A stretch of 64,000 nucleotides of DNA from Limnohabitans sp. T6-5 (GCF_003063315.1 NZ_NERV01000001.1:372001-436000); one strand, 5' to 3'. Shown: positions 1-9,370, counted from the first letter of the stretch. Made by a program: numbers and translations. Notes: generated by a model from the letters alone, not told the origin.

Positions 1-1
1 C

Positions 2-430
2 GGTGTGGTCTCCTCCATGCTGCGCACCAACCAAGCCGAAGAGCAGCGCATGATGAAAGAAGCCCAGCGCCAGCTGGAGCGCATCGGCATGGGTGCCTAC
101 CTGCACGAACAAGCGGGCAACCTGGCCATGGGCCCGCAACGCTTGATGGAAATCGCCCGTGCGCTGTGCTGTGATCCGGCGCTGCTGCTGCTGGACGAAC
201 CCGCGGCCGGTCTGCGCCACAAAGAGAAACAAGGTTTGGCCCAGGTGCTGCGCCAGCTCCAAGGCGAAGGCATGAGCATCTTGCTGGTCGAGCACGACAT
301 GGACCTGGTGATGGACGTGTGCGATCAACTCGTGGTGATGGAATTTGGCACGCTGCTCACACGCGGCACCCCCGCAGAAATCCAAGCCAGCCCGGCCGTG
401 CGCGCTGCTTACCTCGGAACGGAACACTGA
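2..430 (+). CDS. livG: Branched-chain amino acid ABC transporter ATP-binding protein, 3' part
   Basis: This is the C-terminal 142 residues of a LivG-type ATPase; the 5' end, including Walker A, lies outside the window. The reading frame is open from base 2. Visible motifs are the Walker B segment LLLLDEPAAGL (about residues 60-70 of the fragment) and the switch histidine in LLVEHDMDLVMDVCD. The tail LTRGTPAEIQASPAVRAAYLG is typical of LivG. The product would energise uptake of Leu/Ile/Val or related substrates at the inner membrane together with LivF. Its stop lies 1 base before the livF start, so the two are co-translated. The identity rests on family motifs and on the pairing with livF. Confidence 0.88.
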   Translation, partial: GVVSSMLRTNQAEEQRMMKEAQRQLERIGMGAYLHEQAGNLAMGPQRLMEIARALCCDPALLLLDEPAAGLRHKEKQGLAQVLRQLQGEGMSILLVEHDMDLVMDVCDQLVVMEFGTLLTRGTPAEIQASPAVRAAYLGTEH

Positions 431-431
431 C

Positions 432-1163
432 ATGGCAACCCCTCTCCTCAAAGTCACCGACCTGCGTGCGGGCTACGGCAAAGCCGAAGTCCTGCACGGC
501 CTGAGCCTGGAAGCGGCCAAGGGCAGCGTGATCACCGTGATCGGCCCCAACGGCGCAGGCAAGTCCACTTTCTTGAACAGCCTGATGGGCATCTTGCCCG
601 CCAAAGGACAGATCGAGTTTGATGGCCAGTCGATCATCGACCTGACACTCGAAGAGCGTGTGATGCAAGGCATCTCGCTGGTGCCCGAAAAGCGCGAACT
701 GTTTGGCACCATGAGCGTGGAAGACAACCTGGTGCTGGGCGGCTACCGCCAGATGCGCCTGGGCAACGCGCAATGGCGCAGCCGCCTGGACGACGTGTTT
801 GACCTGTTCCCCCGCCTGAAAGAGCGCCGCTTGCAAGAAGCTGGCACGCTGTCGGGGGGCGAGCGCCAGATGCTGGCCGTGGGCCGCTCGCTCATGTCGC
901 GCCCAGCGCTCTTGATGCTGGACGAGCCCAGCCTGGGCCTGGCCCCATTGATCGTCAAAGAAATCTTCACCATCATCGAAACCCTGCGCCAAACCGGCGT
1001 GACCATCGTGCTGGTCGAGCAAAACGCCCGCGCCGCGCTGGCCGTGGCCGACGACGGCTATGTGCTGGAGATGGGCGAGATTGGCCTGCATGGCAAAGCC
1101 GCCGACTTGGCCGAAGACCCCCGCGTGATCGACACCTATCTGGGTGCCGCGAAAAAAGGTTGA
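432..1163 (+). CDS. livF: Branched-chain amino acid ABC transporter ATP-binding protein LivF
   Basis: This 243-residue protein is the second ATPase of a Liv-type importer. Walker A is GPNGAGKS at residues 38-45. The signature LSGGERQML and Walker B LLMLDEPSLGLAP follow, and the switch region LVEQNARAAL carries the Gln-Asn variant usual in LivF. An upstream in-frame extension exists, but the ATG at 432 is preferred because it gives the normal family N-terminus (MATPLLKVTDLRAGYG) and sits right after the livG stop. A heptamer repeat element (1185-1367) begins shortly after its stop codon and separates it from the acyl-CoA dehydrogenase gene downstream. The substrate is not decidable from sequence. 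Confidence 0.93.
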   Translation: MATPLLKVTDLRAGYGKAEVLHGLSLEAAKGSVITVIGPNGAGKSTFLNSLMGILPAKGQIEFDGQSIIDLTLEERVMQGISLVPEKRELFGTMSVEDNLVLGGYRQMRLGNAQWRSRLDDVFDLFPRLKERRLQEAGTLSGGERQMLAVGRSLMSRPALLMLDEPSLGLAPLIVKEIFTIIETLRQTGVTIVLVEQNARAALAVADDGYVLEMGEIGLHGKAADLAEDPRVIDTYLGAAKKG

Positions 1164-1184
1164 GAGTTTGGCATGTTGGATTCA

Positions 1185-1367
1185 GCGTTGTGCGTTGAGG
1201 GTTCAGTGTTTTGCGTTGAGCGTTGAGCGCTCAATGCCCAGTAAACACTCAACGCGCTTCCCAAAACACGCAAGACTCAACGCCTAACGCCTAACGCCTA
1301 ACGCCTAACGCCTAACGCCTAACGCCTAACGCCTAACGCCCAACGCCCAACGCCCAACGCCCAACGC
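1185..1367. repeat. Inverted heptamer-repeat element A
   Basis: Two arrays of 7-bp units face each other. The left arm (1185-1226) has six GCGTTGA-like units. The right arm (1277-1367) has thirteen: one TCAACGC, eight CTAACGC and four CCAACGC. Two decayed units (1368-1381) run up to the next ATG. The arms are near reverse complements, so the transcript could form a long hairpin; TTGAGCGCTCAA near 1223 is itself palindromic. The element occupies almost the whole gap between the livF stop (1163) and the ATG at 1385. The same design recurs at 8979-9370 and 25428-25551. Confidence 0.9.
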
Positions 1368-1384
1368 TTAACCTTAAACATCCC

Positions 1385-3106
1385 ATGAACGCCTACCAAC
1401 CCCGAACCGACGACATGCAGTTTGTGTTGTCCCGCGTCTTGAACGCCCCCGCCCAGCTGCAAGCCCTGCCCGCCTTTGCCGAGGTGGACCCAGAGCTGAT
1501 GCAACAAGTGCTGGAGGAAGCAGGCAAGTTCGTAGGCGAAGTGATCGCCCCGCTCAACCGCGATGGCGACGAGATCGGTGCCCAATGGAAAGACGGCGTG
1601 GTCACCATGCCGCCGGGCTTCAAAGCAGCTTACCAATCTTTCTGGCAATCGGGCTGGCCCGCCTTGGCTGCCAGCGCCGAAGACGGCGGGCAAGGTCTGC
1701 CCAGTGTGCTCGAAGCCATGCTGTACGAAATGCTGAGCGCCGCCAACCACGGCTGGACCATGGCACCCGGCCTGCTGCATGGCGCTTACGAGTGCATCAA
1801 GCACCACGCCAGCGACGAACTGAAAGCGCACTATTTGGAGAAAGTGGCCACCGGCGAATGGCTGGCCACCATGTGCCTGACCGAGCCGCATGCCGGTTCT
1901 GACCTGGGTTTGGCCCGCACCAAGGCTGTGCCCCTGCCCGATGGCCAATACGCCGTCAGCGGCACGAAGATTTTCATCTCGGGCGGCGAACATGACCTGA
2001 CCGACAACATCGTGCACCTGGTGCTGGCGCGCCTGCCCGACGCACCGCCCGGCCCCAAAGGCTTGTCGCTGTTCCTGGTGCCCAAGTTCTACCCCAATGG
2101 CTCGCGCAGCCGTGTGCATTGCGACCGCATCGAAGAAAAAATGGGCCTGCACGGCAGCCCCACTTGCGTGATGCGTTTTGACGAAGCGGTCTGTTCCATA
2201 GTGGGCGAGCCCGGCAAGGGCCTGAACGCCATGTTCGTGATGATGAACGCCGCCCGCCTGCATGTGGCCCTGCAAGGCATTGGCCTCTTGGACGCCGCCT
2301 GGCAAAAGGCCGATGCGTATGCGCAAGAGCGTCGCCAGATGCGTGCACCCGGCAAAGGCAAATCAGCGGGCGAAGCCGACCTGATTGGCGAGCACCCCGC
2401 CATGCGCCGCATTCTGGACACGCAGCGCGCCTGGGTCGATGCCGGCCGCGTGCTTGCCTACCGCACCGCGCTCGAGTTGGACCTGATCAAGCACAGCCAG
2501 GACGCCGACACCCAAGCCGCCGCCCAGCGCTGGTGTGCGCTGGTCACACCGGTCATGAAGTCGGTCTTCACTCACCAGGCCTTCCATGGCGGCAGCGACT
2601 GCCTGCAGGTGTTTGGTGGCCACGGCTATGTGCGCGAATGGGGCATTGAGCAGATCGTGCGCGACGCCCGTGTGGCCATGATTTACGAAGGCACCAACGA
2701 GATCCAGGCGATCGACCTCTTGGTGCGCAAGGTGTTGGCCGATGGCGGCCAGAGCATGAACGCCTTGCTGGATAGCCTGCAAGCCGACTTGCCTCAGAAC
2801 GCCAAAGCCAGCACGGCAGCCGCAGCCCGTATGCAGACGCTGCGCGCCGTGACCGAGCAAATCGTCAAGGCGGCACCGCAAGACGCGGCCTTGGCCTTCC
2901 GCGTGGCCGACGACTACTTGCGTGCCGTGGCCTTGGTGCTGATGGATTGGGCCTGGTTGCGCATCCAAACTGGCGTCGATGCCGACACCCCCAACGCCGA
3001 TGCACGCTGGCACGCCCCGGCCAAAGCCCTGCGCAGCTGGGTATTGCCCGAGTTCCAGATGCGCACCTTCATCATCGTGCAGCAGTGCACTGCGGCAGCG
3101 GCATAA
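1385..3106 (+). CDS. Acyl-CoA dehydrogenase
   Basis: A 573-residue FAD-dependent acyl-CoA dehydrogenase of the long subfamily (about 570-600 residues) that includes DmdC-like enzymes. It introduces the alpha-beta double bond into an acyl-CoA and passes electrons to ETF. The FAD/substrate signature TEPHAGSDLG and the C-terminal block QVFGGHGYVREWGIEQIVRDARVAMIYEGTNEIQ are present. The start is the ATG right after the heptamer array; no clear Shine-Dalgarno is visible because the repeat runs to within a few bases of the start. It parallels the second long dehydrogenase at 22622-24415, which sits beside etfA/etfB. The exact acyl substrate cannot be told. Confidence 0.92.
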   Translation: MNAYQPRTDDMQFVLSRVLNAPAQLQALPAFAEVDPELMQQVLEEAGKFVGEVIAPLNRDGDEIGAQWKDGVVTMPPGFKAAYQSFWQSGWPALAASAEDGGQGLPSVLEAMLYEMLSAANHGWTMAPGLLHGAYECIKHHASDELKAHYLEKVATGEWLATMCLTEPHAGSDLGLARTKAVPLPDGQYAVSGTKIFISGGEHDLTDNIVHLVLARLPDAPPGPKGLSLFLVPKFYPNGSRSRVHCDRIEEKMGLHGSPTCVMRFDEAVCSIVGEPGKGLNAMFVMMNAARLHVALQGIGLLDAAWQKADAYAQERRQMRAPGKGKSAGEADLIGEHPAMRRILDTQRAWVDAGRVLAYRTALELDLIKHSQDADTQAAAQRWCALVTPVMKSVFTHQAFHGGSDCLQVFGGHGYVREWGIEQIVRDARVAMIYEGTNEIQAIDLLVRKVLADGGQSMNALLDSLQADLPQNAKASTAAAARMQTLRAVTEQIVKAAPQDAALAFRVADDYLRAVALVLMDWAWLRIQTGVDADTPNADARWHAPAKALRSWVLPEFQMRTFIIVQQCTAAAA

Positions 3107-3116
3107 TCGCCCCGCC

Positions 3117-3680
3117 ATGTCCACCTCCAAAAAATCAATGCCAACCGAACTTGCAGCAATACCTGCGAAAGCGCGCACCAGCGCACGCCCGGCGCACAAC
3201 GACAAAGCACCACGGACGACTTCTGCCAAGAAGACAAGCACTGGCGCGGTGGTCGAGAAGGTGGATACCCGCTATCTGCAAACCCTGATGGGCTACAACG
3301 CCCGCCGCGCCGCGTTGAGCATCATCGAGTTGTTTCTGGAACGGCTGGCGCCGTATGGACTGAAGCCGGTGGATTTTTCAGTCATGTCTACCATCCAGCA
3401 CAACCCCGGTGTGACCTCACGTCAGTTGTGCGCCGCCTTGAACTTGTTGCCTCCCAACTTGGTGGGCCTGATCCAGTCGCTGGAGTCTCGCGGCCTGATC
3501 GAGCGCAAGCCCCACCCGCACGATGGCCGTGCTGTGGGTCTGCACACCACCCCAAAGGGGCAAGCTTTGATGGTGCAAGCCGAACACACCGCCAGCGACC
3601 TGGAAATCGAAAAGACCGCCAAACTCACGCCCGCACAGCGCAAAACATTGCTTGCACTTTTGCAAAAAATTTACCTTTAA
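3117..3680 (+). CDS. MarR-family transcriptional regulator
   Basis: This 187-residue protein has a basic, Ser/Ala/Lys-rich tail of about 45 residues followed by a MarR winged helix: helices around YNARRAALSIIELFLERL, the recognition region SRQLCAALNLLPPNLVGLIQSLESRGLIERKPHPHDGRA, and the wing. The start at 3117 lies 10 bases after the dehydrogenase stop; an ATG at 3138 is an alternative that shortens only the tail. It probably senses an aromatic or acyl ligand and controls nearby genes, but no operator was identified. The long basic tail is unusual for the family. Confidence 0.85.
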   Translation: MSTSKKSMPTELAAIPAKARTSARPAHNDKAPRTTSAKKTSTGAVVEKVDTRYLQTLMGYNARRAALSIIELFLERLAPYGLKPVDFSVMSTIQHNPGVTSRQLCAALNLLPPNLVGLIQSLESRGLIERKPHPHDGRAVGLHTTPKGQALMVQAEHTASDLEIEKTAKLTPAQRKTLLALLQKIYL

Positions 3681-3712
3681 CACCGATACCTACCGGCCCA
3701 GGAACCGAAATC

Positions 3713-3780
3713 AGGGTCTGCGAGCACCGACCTATCACGGCAAGGAACGTCCCGTAAGTAGGCACTCGCAAAGTCCGACA
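3713..3780. repeat. Degenerate GTAG-type REP pair
   Basis: Between the MarR stop and the OmpA-family stop lie two decayed halves of the REP family: a reverse-oriented GACC/GGTC-type half near 3713-3735, and 3758-3780, where GTAGG-CACTC-GCA-AAGT-CCGAC has lost the TCGG after the header. It is a convergent intergenic location, as is usual for REPs. Confidence 0.6.
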
Positions 3781-3805
3781 TGAGCCGTCTGCCAAGCGCT
3801 TCGAT

Positions 3806-4459
3806 TTACTTTCCTGCCGCACGCTCGGCCAAAAAGATATCTATCCGGCGGTTGCGGGCGCGGCCAGCCTCGGTGGCGTTGTCGGCAATGGGTTCGTGCG
3901 AACCGCGTCCGTCAATCGCCATGCGGCTGTTGCTCACGCCACGGGCCACCAGATAATCACGCGCACTTTGCGCTCGATTGACCGACAAGGGATTGTTGAT
4001 CGCATCGCTGCCCGTGTTGTCAGTGTGGCCCACGATCTTCACCTCCATGGACGCTTGCTGGCTCAAACCCTGGGCAAATTGGTCCAGGATGGGGCGCAAA
4101 TTCGGCTTGATGTCATACCGCCCCGTATCAAACGAAATGTCATTTGGGATGCTCAGCTTGAGCTGGTTGTCCGCGGTTTGCGTGACCACCGTGCCGGTGC
4201 CTGCGGTAGCCACCTCCATGGCGCGCTTTTTGTCTTCCATTTTTTTGGACCAGACATACCCGCCTAGAGCACCCAGACCCGCACCAATCACCGACGAGCG
4301 GGAATCGTGACCGAGCATTTGGCCTGCGACCGCACCAATCAAAGCACCTGTTCCAGCGCCTTTTTGCTCAGAGGTTGCGGTGGCGCAACCTGTCAACAAA
4401 ACAGCGACAGCGCACGCGGCAGCACCCACGGAGGTCAACATGGCATTTTTTTGAGTCAT
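3806..4459 (-). CDS. OmpA-family lipoprotein with glycine-zipper segment
   Basis: A 217-residue outer-membrane-associated lipoprotein. The signal peptide ends in the lipobox L-T-G-C (Cys25). It is followed by a glycine-zipper segment (GALIGAVAGQMLG and GAGLGALGGYVW, about residues 38-70) and a C-terminal OmpA peptidoglycan-binding domain from about residue 105, with the signature VGHTDNTGSDAINNPLSVNRAQSARDYL and the NRRIDI end. It probably tethers the outer membrane to peptidoglycan. It is transcribed alone, converging with the MarR gene across a decayed REP. The acidic or basic residue at the lipoprotein +2 site is not informative. Confidence 0.92.
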   Translation of the reverse strand: MTQKNAMLTSVGAAACAVAVLLTGCATATSEQKGAGTGALIGAVAGQMLGHDSRSSVIGAGLGALGGYVWSKKMEDKKRAMEVATAGTGTVVTQTADNQLKLSIPNDISFDTGRYDIKPNLRPILDQFAQGLSQQASMEVKIVGHTDNTGSDAINNPLSVNRAQSARDYLVARGVSNSRMAIDGRGSHEPIADNATEAGRARNRRIDIFLAERAAGK

Positions 4460-4679
4460 AAACTGTTTCCTTGTTTTGCATGAACGAAGTTGAATTTAGC
4501 CTCAGCGGCGTTGAGTTTCGGTTTTTCAACACACAAAGATTGCAAGCAATCGTTTCCCCCCATTTGGACTCAGGCTCATTCCATATCATCCCCGCTGACC
4601 ATCGCCTCTCCACCCAGGTGACAGTTTTTCACTCTGCTGTCTGTCAAGATCGGGGGTTTTGAGACACAAGGAATTGACC

Positions 4680-5852
4680 ATGTTGCCCACAAGCTTGCCC
4701 CAAGACATGCACCACGCTTTGCTGATCGGTCGCTTGTGGGTCCCAAGTCTGGGGCCTGTGGTGGTGGCCATCACGTCGCAGGACGTGCTCGACCTGTCAG
4801 CGCTGGCCCCCACTTGCAGCGATTTGCTGGAAAAGCCCCAGGCCGCCTCACGCGTGCGCGAATTCATGGTTTCGGGGCGTGCAGCGCGATTGGCCAGCAC
4901 CACCGAGGCCCTGTCCAACAGCGATGAGAACAATCGCCAGGCGCAGCAGCCCTGGTTCATGGCCCCCTGCGATCTGCAAGCCATCAAAGCCGCAGGCGTG
5001 ACCTTTGTGGCCAGCATGCTGGAGCGCGTGATCGAAGAGCAGGCGCGTGGCGACGCCAGCCGCGCAGAAGCGGTGCGTCAAGCCGTGGTGGCCGTGATCG
5101 GCGACAACCTGCGCAGCGTCAAGCCCGGCTCCCCCGAATCGGCCAAGCTCAAAGAGGTCTTGCTGGCCCAGGGCATGTGGTCACAGTACCTGGAGGTCGG
5201 CATTGGGCCCGATGCCGAAATCTTCACCAAAGCGCAACCCATGAGCGCCGTGGGGTCCGGCTCACAAGTGGGCATTCACCCAGGCAGCCAGTGGAACAAC
5301 CCGGAACCCGAAATCGTGCTGGCGGTCAACTCGCGCGGCGAGGTGGTCGGGGCCACCTTGGGCAACGACGTCAACCTGCGCGACTTTGAAGGCCGCAGCG
5401 CCTTGCTGCTGGGCAAAGCCAAGGACAACAACGCCAGTTGCGCCATCGGCCCCTTCATCCGCCTGTTTGACGAACACTTTGGCATCGACGATGTGCGCCA
5501 GTGCGACTTAAGCCTCAAGGTACAAGGCCCCGATGGCTTTGTGCTGCAAGGCAGCAGCTCCCTCAGCCAGATCAGTCGCGATCCGCTGAATCTGGTGAGC
5601 CAGGCCATGGGCCAATATCACCAATACCCGGACGGAATGATGCTGTTTTTGGGCACCATGTTTGCCCCCACCCAGGACCGCCATGGCCCAGGACAGGGCT
5701 TTACCCATGTCGTGGGCGATGTGGTGAGCGTGTCCACGCCATTACTGGGCACCCTGCTCAACCAAGTCACCACCAGCGACCAGGCACCGGCCTGGACCTA
5801 CGGCACCGGCGCCTTGATGCGGGATTTGGCCCGCAGAGGCCTGCTGGCATAA
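4680..5852 (+). CDS. Fumarylacetoacetate hydrolase (FAH) family protein
   Basis: This 390-residue protein carries the FAH fold in its C-terminal two thirds. EPEIVLAVNSRGEVVGATLGNDVNLRDFEGRSALLLGKAKDNNASCAIGPFI (about residues 210-265) has the metal-binding acidic residues of this family. Such enzymes are hydrolases, decarboxylases or sugar-acid dehydratases acting on 2-oxo acids; the long form here resembles the KDG/arabonate dehydratase-like group rather than classical fumarylacetoacetase. The ATG at 4680 is preceded by AAGGAA at a good distance, so it is chosen over the upstream TTG. It is followed by a small hairpin and the FKBP gene. The exact substrate is unknown. Confidence 0.82.
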   Translation: MLPTSLPQDMHHALLIGRLWVPSLGPVVVAITSQDVLDLSALAPTCSDLLEKPQAASRVREFMVSGRAARLASTTEALSNSDENNRQAQQPWFMAPCDLQAIKAAGVTFVASMLERVIEEQARGDASRAEAVRQAVVAVIGDNLRSVKPGSPESAKLKEVLLAQGMWSQYLEVGIGPDAEIFTKAQPMSAVGSGSQVGIHPGSQWNNPEPEIVLAVNSRGEVVGATLGNDVNLRDFEGRSALLLGKAKDNNASCAIGPFIRLFDEHFGIDDVRQCDLSLKVQGPDGFVLQGSSSLSQISRDPLNLVSQAMGQYHQYPDGMMLFLGTMFAPTQDRHGPGQGFTHVVGDVVSVSTPLLGTLLNQVTTSDQAPAWTYGTGALMRDLARRGLLA

Positions 5853-5867
5853 TTTCGGGCTTATGTT

Positions 5868-5888
5868 GGACCACGTTCGGTCCTTTTT
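5868..5888 (+). terminator. Weak intrinsic terminator after the FAH gene
   Basis: A 5-bp GGACC/GGTCC stem with a 6-base loop is followed by TTTTT, 15 bases after the FAH stop codon. The stem is short, so read-through into the FKBP gene is likely. Confidence 0.45.
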
Positions 5889-5903
5889 GTCTGAAAGAAC
5901 ACC

Positions 5904-6254
5904 ATGAACACCACCCCATCCGGCCTGCAATACGAAGACACCGTTGTTGGCGAAGGCGCTGAAGCCACCAAAGGCCAAGACGTCACCGTGCACTACACCG
6001 GCTGGCTCTACAAGGACGGCCAGCAAGGCGCCAAGTTTGATTCGAGCCGTGACCGCCGTGACCCCTTTGTGTTCCCATTGGGCGCTGGCATGGTCATCAA
6101 GGGCTGGGACGAGGGCGTGGCGGGCATGAAAGTGGGCGGTCAGCGCACCTTGATCATCCCTTCGGAGCTGGGTTACGGTGCCCGTGGCGCGGGTGGCGTG
6201 ATTCCGCCCAATGCCACGCTGAAATTTGACGTGGAATTGCTGGCTCTGAGCTGA
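5904..6254 (+). CDS. FKBP-type peptidyl-prolyl cis-trans isomerase
   Basis: A compact 116-residue cytoplasmic FKBP consisting of a single domain without signal peptide. Family positions are visible: [56 protein letters not shown] and [14 protein letters not shown]. It catalyses proline isomerisation during protein folding. A strong terminator follows (6278-6301) and then the grpE-dnaK-dnaJ chaperone genes, so it sits beside, not within, the heat-shock operon. The ATG is preceded by AAAGAA. Confidence 0.93.
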   Translation: MNTTPSGLQYEDTVVGEGAEATKGQDVTVHYTGWLYKDGQQGAKFDSSRDRRDPFVFPLGAGMVIKGWDEGVAGMKVGGQRTLIIPSELGYGARGAGGVIPPNATLKFDVELLALS

Positions 6255-6277
6255 TCCAAGGCCCTCAGCCCGCCCAT

Positions 6278-6301
6278 GCCCGCCGTCAGGCGGGCTTTTT
6301 T
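6278..6301 (+). terminator. Intrinsic terminator after FKBP gene
   Basis: GCCCGCC-GTCA-GGCGGGC forms a perfect 7-bp stem with a 4-base loop, followed by six T. It closes the FKBP transcript before the grpE promoter. Confidence 0.9.
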
Positions 6302-6344
6302 CTGGTTGGCGCCTCCAGCAATTCGCACTCAAGCGACCCCCCCT

Positions 6345-6371
6345 CTTGAAGTCTGCTCATTCGCCCTTAGT
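6345..6371 (+). promoter_or_regulatory. Possible sigma-32 promoter of grpE
   Basis: CTTGAAG at 6345-6351 and CCCTTAGT at 6364-6371 are separated by 12 bases. This resembles the heat-shock consensus CTTGAAA-N(11-16)-CCCCATNT. It lies 35 bases upstream of the grpE start. The -10 match is imperfect. Confidence 0.5.
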
Positions 6372-6405
6372 TGACAGGGGTATTCATTTTTTCCGCACAT
6401 TGTTC

Positions 6406-6954
6406 ATGTCAGAAGCTACTCAAAACTCCGAAAACAAGCCCTTGAGCGACGAAGAGCTCGCTGCCGCCGCTGCCATGGCACCGACAGATCCTCTGGCCGA
6501 TGCCTTGGCCGAACTGGCCAACCTCAAGGCGCAAAACGCCGATCTGGCAGACCAGTACCTGCGCGGTCAGGCCGACGTGCAAAACGCCCGCCGCCGCGCC
6601 GACGAAGAAATCAGCAAGGCCCGCAAGTTCGCCGTCGAAGGATTCGCCGACAGCTTGCTGCCCGTGCTGGACAGCCTGGAAGCCGGCCTGGCCATTCCCA
6701 ACGCCACTTTGGAGCAAATCCGCGAAGGCTCTGAAGCCACCTTGCGCCAACTCAAGAGCGCGCTGGAACGCAACAAAGTGGTCGAAATTGCGCCTGCCGC
6801 TGGCACCAAGTTTGACCCGCACCACCACCAGGCCATCAGCGTGGTGCCTGCGGAACAAGAGCCCAACACCGTGGTCACCGTGCTGCAAAAGGGCTATTCC
6901 ATTGCCGAGCGCGTGCTGCGCCCTGCCTTGGTCACCGTCACTGCGCCCAAATAA
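6406..6954 (+). CDS. grpE: Nucleotide exchange factor GrpE
   Basis: This 182-residue protein has an acidic Ala-rich N-terminus and a long helix ([36 protein letters not shown]). The C-terminal beta domain has the family stretch [29 protein letters not shown] and ends [10 protein letters not shown]. It releases ADP from DnaK and acts as a thermosensor in the Hsp70 cycle. The ATG at 6406 is preferred over an upstream TTG because the extension would cross the putative sigma-32 promoter. dnaK follows after 99 bases with its own promoter. Confidence 0.95.
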   Translation: MSEATQNSENKPLSDEELAAAAAMAPTDPLADALAELANLKAQNADLADQYLRGQADVQNARRRADEEISKARKFAVEGFADSLLPVLDSLEAGLAIPNATLEQIREGSEATLRQLKSALERNKVVEIAPAAGTKFDPHHHQAISVVPAEQEPNTVVTVLQKGYSIAERVLRPALVTVTAPK

Positions 6955-6985
6955 ACCAGGCAATGACCTTTTTGGCGCAAGGGGA

Positions 6986-7013
6986 CTTGAAAAGCGCCCT
7001 GTGCGCCCCACTT
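6986..7013 (+). promoter_or_regulatory. Sigma-32 (RpoH) promoter of dnaK
   Basis: CTTGAAA at 6986-6992, a 13-base spacer, then CCCCACTT at 7006-7013 match the heat-shock promoter consensus closely. It lies in the grpE-dnaK gap, about 40 bases before the dnaK ATG, so dnaK and its followers can be induced independently of grpE. Confidence 0.8.
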
Positions 7014-7053
7014 GCAAAACATCTGCACTTTTACTGAATTTTGGAGAAACAAC

Positions 7054-8976
7054 ATGGGAAGAATCATCGGTATTGACTTGGGCACCACCAACTCGTGCGT
7101 GGCCATCATGGAAGGCAACACGACCAAAGTGATCGAGAACGCCGAAGGCGCTCGCACCACGCCTTCGATCATTGCGTATCAAGAAGACGGCGAGATCTTG
7201 GTCGGCGCCTCCGCCAAGCGCCAGGCGGTCACCAACCCCCGCAACACCTTGTACGCAGTCAAGCGTCTGATCGGCCGCAAGTTCGCCGAAAAAGAAGTCC
7301 AAAAAGACATCGACCTGATGCCTTACACCATCGCCAAAGCCGACAACGGCGACGCTTGGGTGGAAGTGCGCGGTCAGAAAATGGCCCCGCCTCAGATCAG
7401 CGCTGAGATCCTGCGCAAGATGAAGAAAACCGCCGAAGATTACCTCGGCGAAGAAGTGACCGAAGCCGTGATCACGGTGCCCGCTTACTTCAACGACGCA
7501 CAGCGTCAAGCCACCAAAGACGCTGGCCGCATTGCTGGCCTCGATGTCAAGCGCATCATCAACGAGCCCACCGCTGCTGCTTTGGCTTTCGGTCTGGACA
7601 AAAACGAAAAGGGCGACCGCAAGATCGCCGTGTATGACCTGGGTGGTGGCACGTTCGACGTGTCCATCATCGAGATCGCCGACGTCGACGGTGAAAAGCA
7701 GTTCGAAGTGCTGTCCACCAACGGCGACACCTTCCTGGGTGGCGAAGACTTCGACCAGCGCATCATCGACTTCATCATCGGCGAGTTCAAGAAAGAGTCT
7801 GGCGTTGACCTGTCCAAAGACGTGCTGGCCCTGCAGCGCTTGAAAGAAGCCGCTGAAAAGGCCAAGATCGAACTGTCCAGCTCCGCCTCGACCGACGTCA
7901 ACCTGCCCTACATCACCGCTGACGCCACAGGCCCCAAACACCTGAACGTCAAGCTCACCCGCGCCAAGCTGGAGCAGCTGGTGGAAGAGCTGATCGAGCG
8001 CACCATCGCCCCTTGCCGCATGGCCATCAAAGACGCGGGCGTGTCAGTCTCCGACATCCACGACGTGATCTTGGTTGGCGGCATGAGCCGCATGCCCAAG
8101 GTGCAGGAAAAGGTCAAAGAATTCTTTGGCCAGGAACCCCGCAAGGACGTGAACCCTGACGAAGCCGTGGCCGTGGGCGCCGCCATCCAGGGCCAAGTGC
8201 TCTCGGGCGACCGCAAGGACGTGCTGCTGCTGGACGTGACCCCACTGAGCCTGGGCATCGAGACCATGGGCGGTGTCATGACCAAGATGATCACCAAGAA
8301 CACCACGATCCCGACCAAGTTCGCACAGACCTTCTCGACCGCCGAAGATAACCAGCCTGCCGTGACCATCAAGGTGTTCCAGGGTGAGCGTGAAATCGCT
8401 GCGGGCAACAAGGCGCTGGGTGAATTCAACCTCGAAGGCATCCCACCCGCAGCGCGTGGCACGCCCCAGATCGAAGTGTCTTTCGACATCGACGCCAACG
8501 GCATCTTGCATGTGGGCGCCAAGGACAAAGGCACAGGCAAGGAAAACAAGATCACCATCAAGGCCAACTCGGGTTTGTCGGAAGAAGAAATCCAGCAGAT
8601 GGTCAAAGATGCTGAGCTGAACGCTGCCGAAGACAAGAAAAAGCTCGAACTGGTGCAAGCCCGCAACTCGGGCGAAGCCGCTGTGCACAGCGTCAAGAAG
8701 AGCCTGAGCGAGCACGGCGACAAGATCGAAGCAGCTGAAAAAGAAGCCATCGAAGCCGCCGCCAAAGACTTGGAAGAAGTGTTGAAGGGCGAAGACAAAG
8801 ACGCCATCGAAGCCAAAACCGAAGCCCTGATGACGGCCAGCCAGAAGCTGGGTGAGAAGGTTTATGCCGAGATGCAGGCCCAACAAGCCGCTGCAGGCGC
8901 TGCCAGTGCCGAGCAGGCCAAGCCCCAGGACGACAACGTTGTGGACGCTGAAGTCAAGGAAGTCAAAAAGGGTTGA
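7054..8976 (+). CDS. dnaK: Molecular chaperone DnaK (Hsp70)
   Basis: A full-length Hsp70 of 640 residues. The ATPase domain starts with [15 protein letters not shown] and carries the phosphate-2 motif [12 protein letters not shown] and the adenosine motif [12 protein letters not shown]. The interdomain linker is [17 protein letters not shown] substrate-binding domain and an Ala/Gln-rich helical lid with the acidic tail DAEVKEV follow. It folds and protects cytosolic proteins together with GrpE and DnaJ. The ATG at 7054 has GGAGAAA upstream. Two bases after its stop a heptamer repeat arm begins, inserting a small gene between dnaK and dnaJ. Confidence 0.98.
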   Translation: MGRIIGIDLGTTNSCVAIMEGNTTKVIENAEGARTTPSIIAYQEDGEILVGASAKRQAVTNPRNTLYAVKRLIGRKFAEKEVQKDIDLMPYTIAKADNGDAWVEVRGQKMAPPQISAEILRKMKKTAEDYLGEEVTEAVITVPAYFNDAQRQATKDAGRIAGLDVKRIINEPTAAALAFGLDKNEKGDRKIAVYDLGGGTFDVSIIEIADVDGEKQFEVLSTNGDTFLGGEDFDQRIIDFIIGEFKKESGVDLSKDVLALQRLKEAAEKAKIELSSSASTDVNLPYITADATGPKHLNVKLTRAKLEQLVEELIERTIAPCRMAIKDAGVSVSDIHDVILVGGMSRMPKVQEKVKEFFGQEPRKDVNPDEAVAVGAAIQGQVLSGDRKDVLLLDVTPLSLGIETMGGVMTKMITKNTTIPTKFAQTFSTAEDNQPAVTIKVFQGEREIAAGNKALGEFNLEGIPPAARGTPQIEVSFDIDANGILHVGAKDKGTGKENKITIKANSGLSEEEIQQMVKDAELNAAEDKKKLELVQARNSGEAAVHSVKKSLSEHGDKIEAAEKEAIEAAAKDLEEVLKGEDKDAIEAKTEALMTASQKLGEKVYAEMQAQQAAAGAASAEQAKPQDDNVVDAEVKEVKKG

Positions 8977-8978
8977 TG

Positions 8979-9370
8979 GCGTTCAGCGGACTGCGTTGAG
9001 CGTTCAGCGTGCGGAATTACCGCGACCTGCTGGCCTGGCAAGTTTCTTTTGAGCTTGCCAGGCTTGTTTACGAACTGACCGAGTCTTTTCCCAAACACGA
9101 ACTTTTTGGGCTCTCAGCGCAAATGCGCAGGGCCGCAGTATCAATCCCCAGTAATCTGGCGGAAGGTGCTGGTCGTGGCGGGAAAAAAGATTTCGCTCAT
9201 TTTGTGACAATGGGCAGAGCTTCACTCAACGAACTCGAAACACAGTTATTACTGGCCCAAGCATTGGGTTACTGCGAATTGACCGATGCAATGCAACAAC
9301 ACATTGAACGCTTGTTCGCACTCCTGAACGGTTTACGCAATTCGCTTAACGCTCAACGCTCAACACAAAA
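8979..9370. repeat. Inverted heptamer-repeat element C, with ORF in its loop
   Basis: The left arm (8979-9006) has period-7 units GCGTTCA, GCGGACT, GCGTTGA and GCGTTCA, continuing as GCGTGCG into the start codon of the enclosed ORF. The right arm (9343-9370) has CGCTTAA, CGCTCAA, CGCTCAA and CACAAAA, reverse complements of the left units. It starts 2 bases after the dnaK stop and ends 5 bases before the dnaJ ATG. Unlike elements A and B, its loop holds a protein gene (9009-9383). Confidence 0.85.

Noticed and set aside
1277..1367. Telomere-like or iteron origin repeat
   Set aside because: The 7-bp units are in an inverted layout inside an operon gap, with relatives at two other such gaps; no replication gene or AT-rich unwinding region is near.
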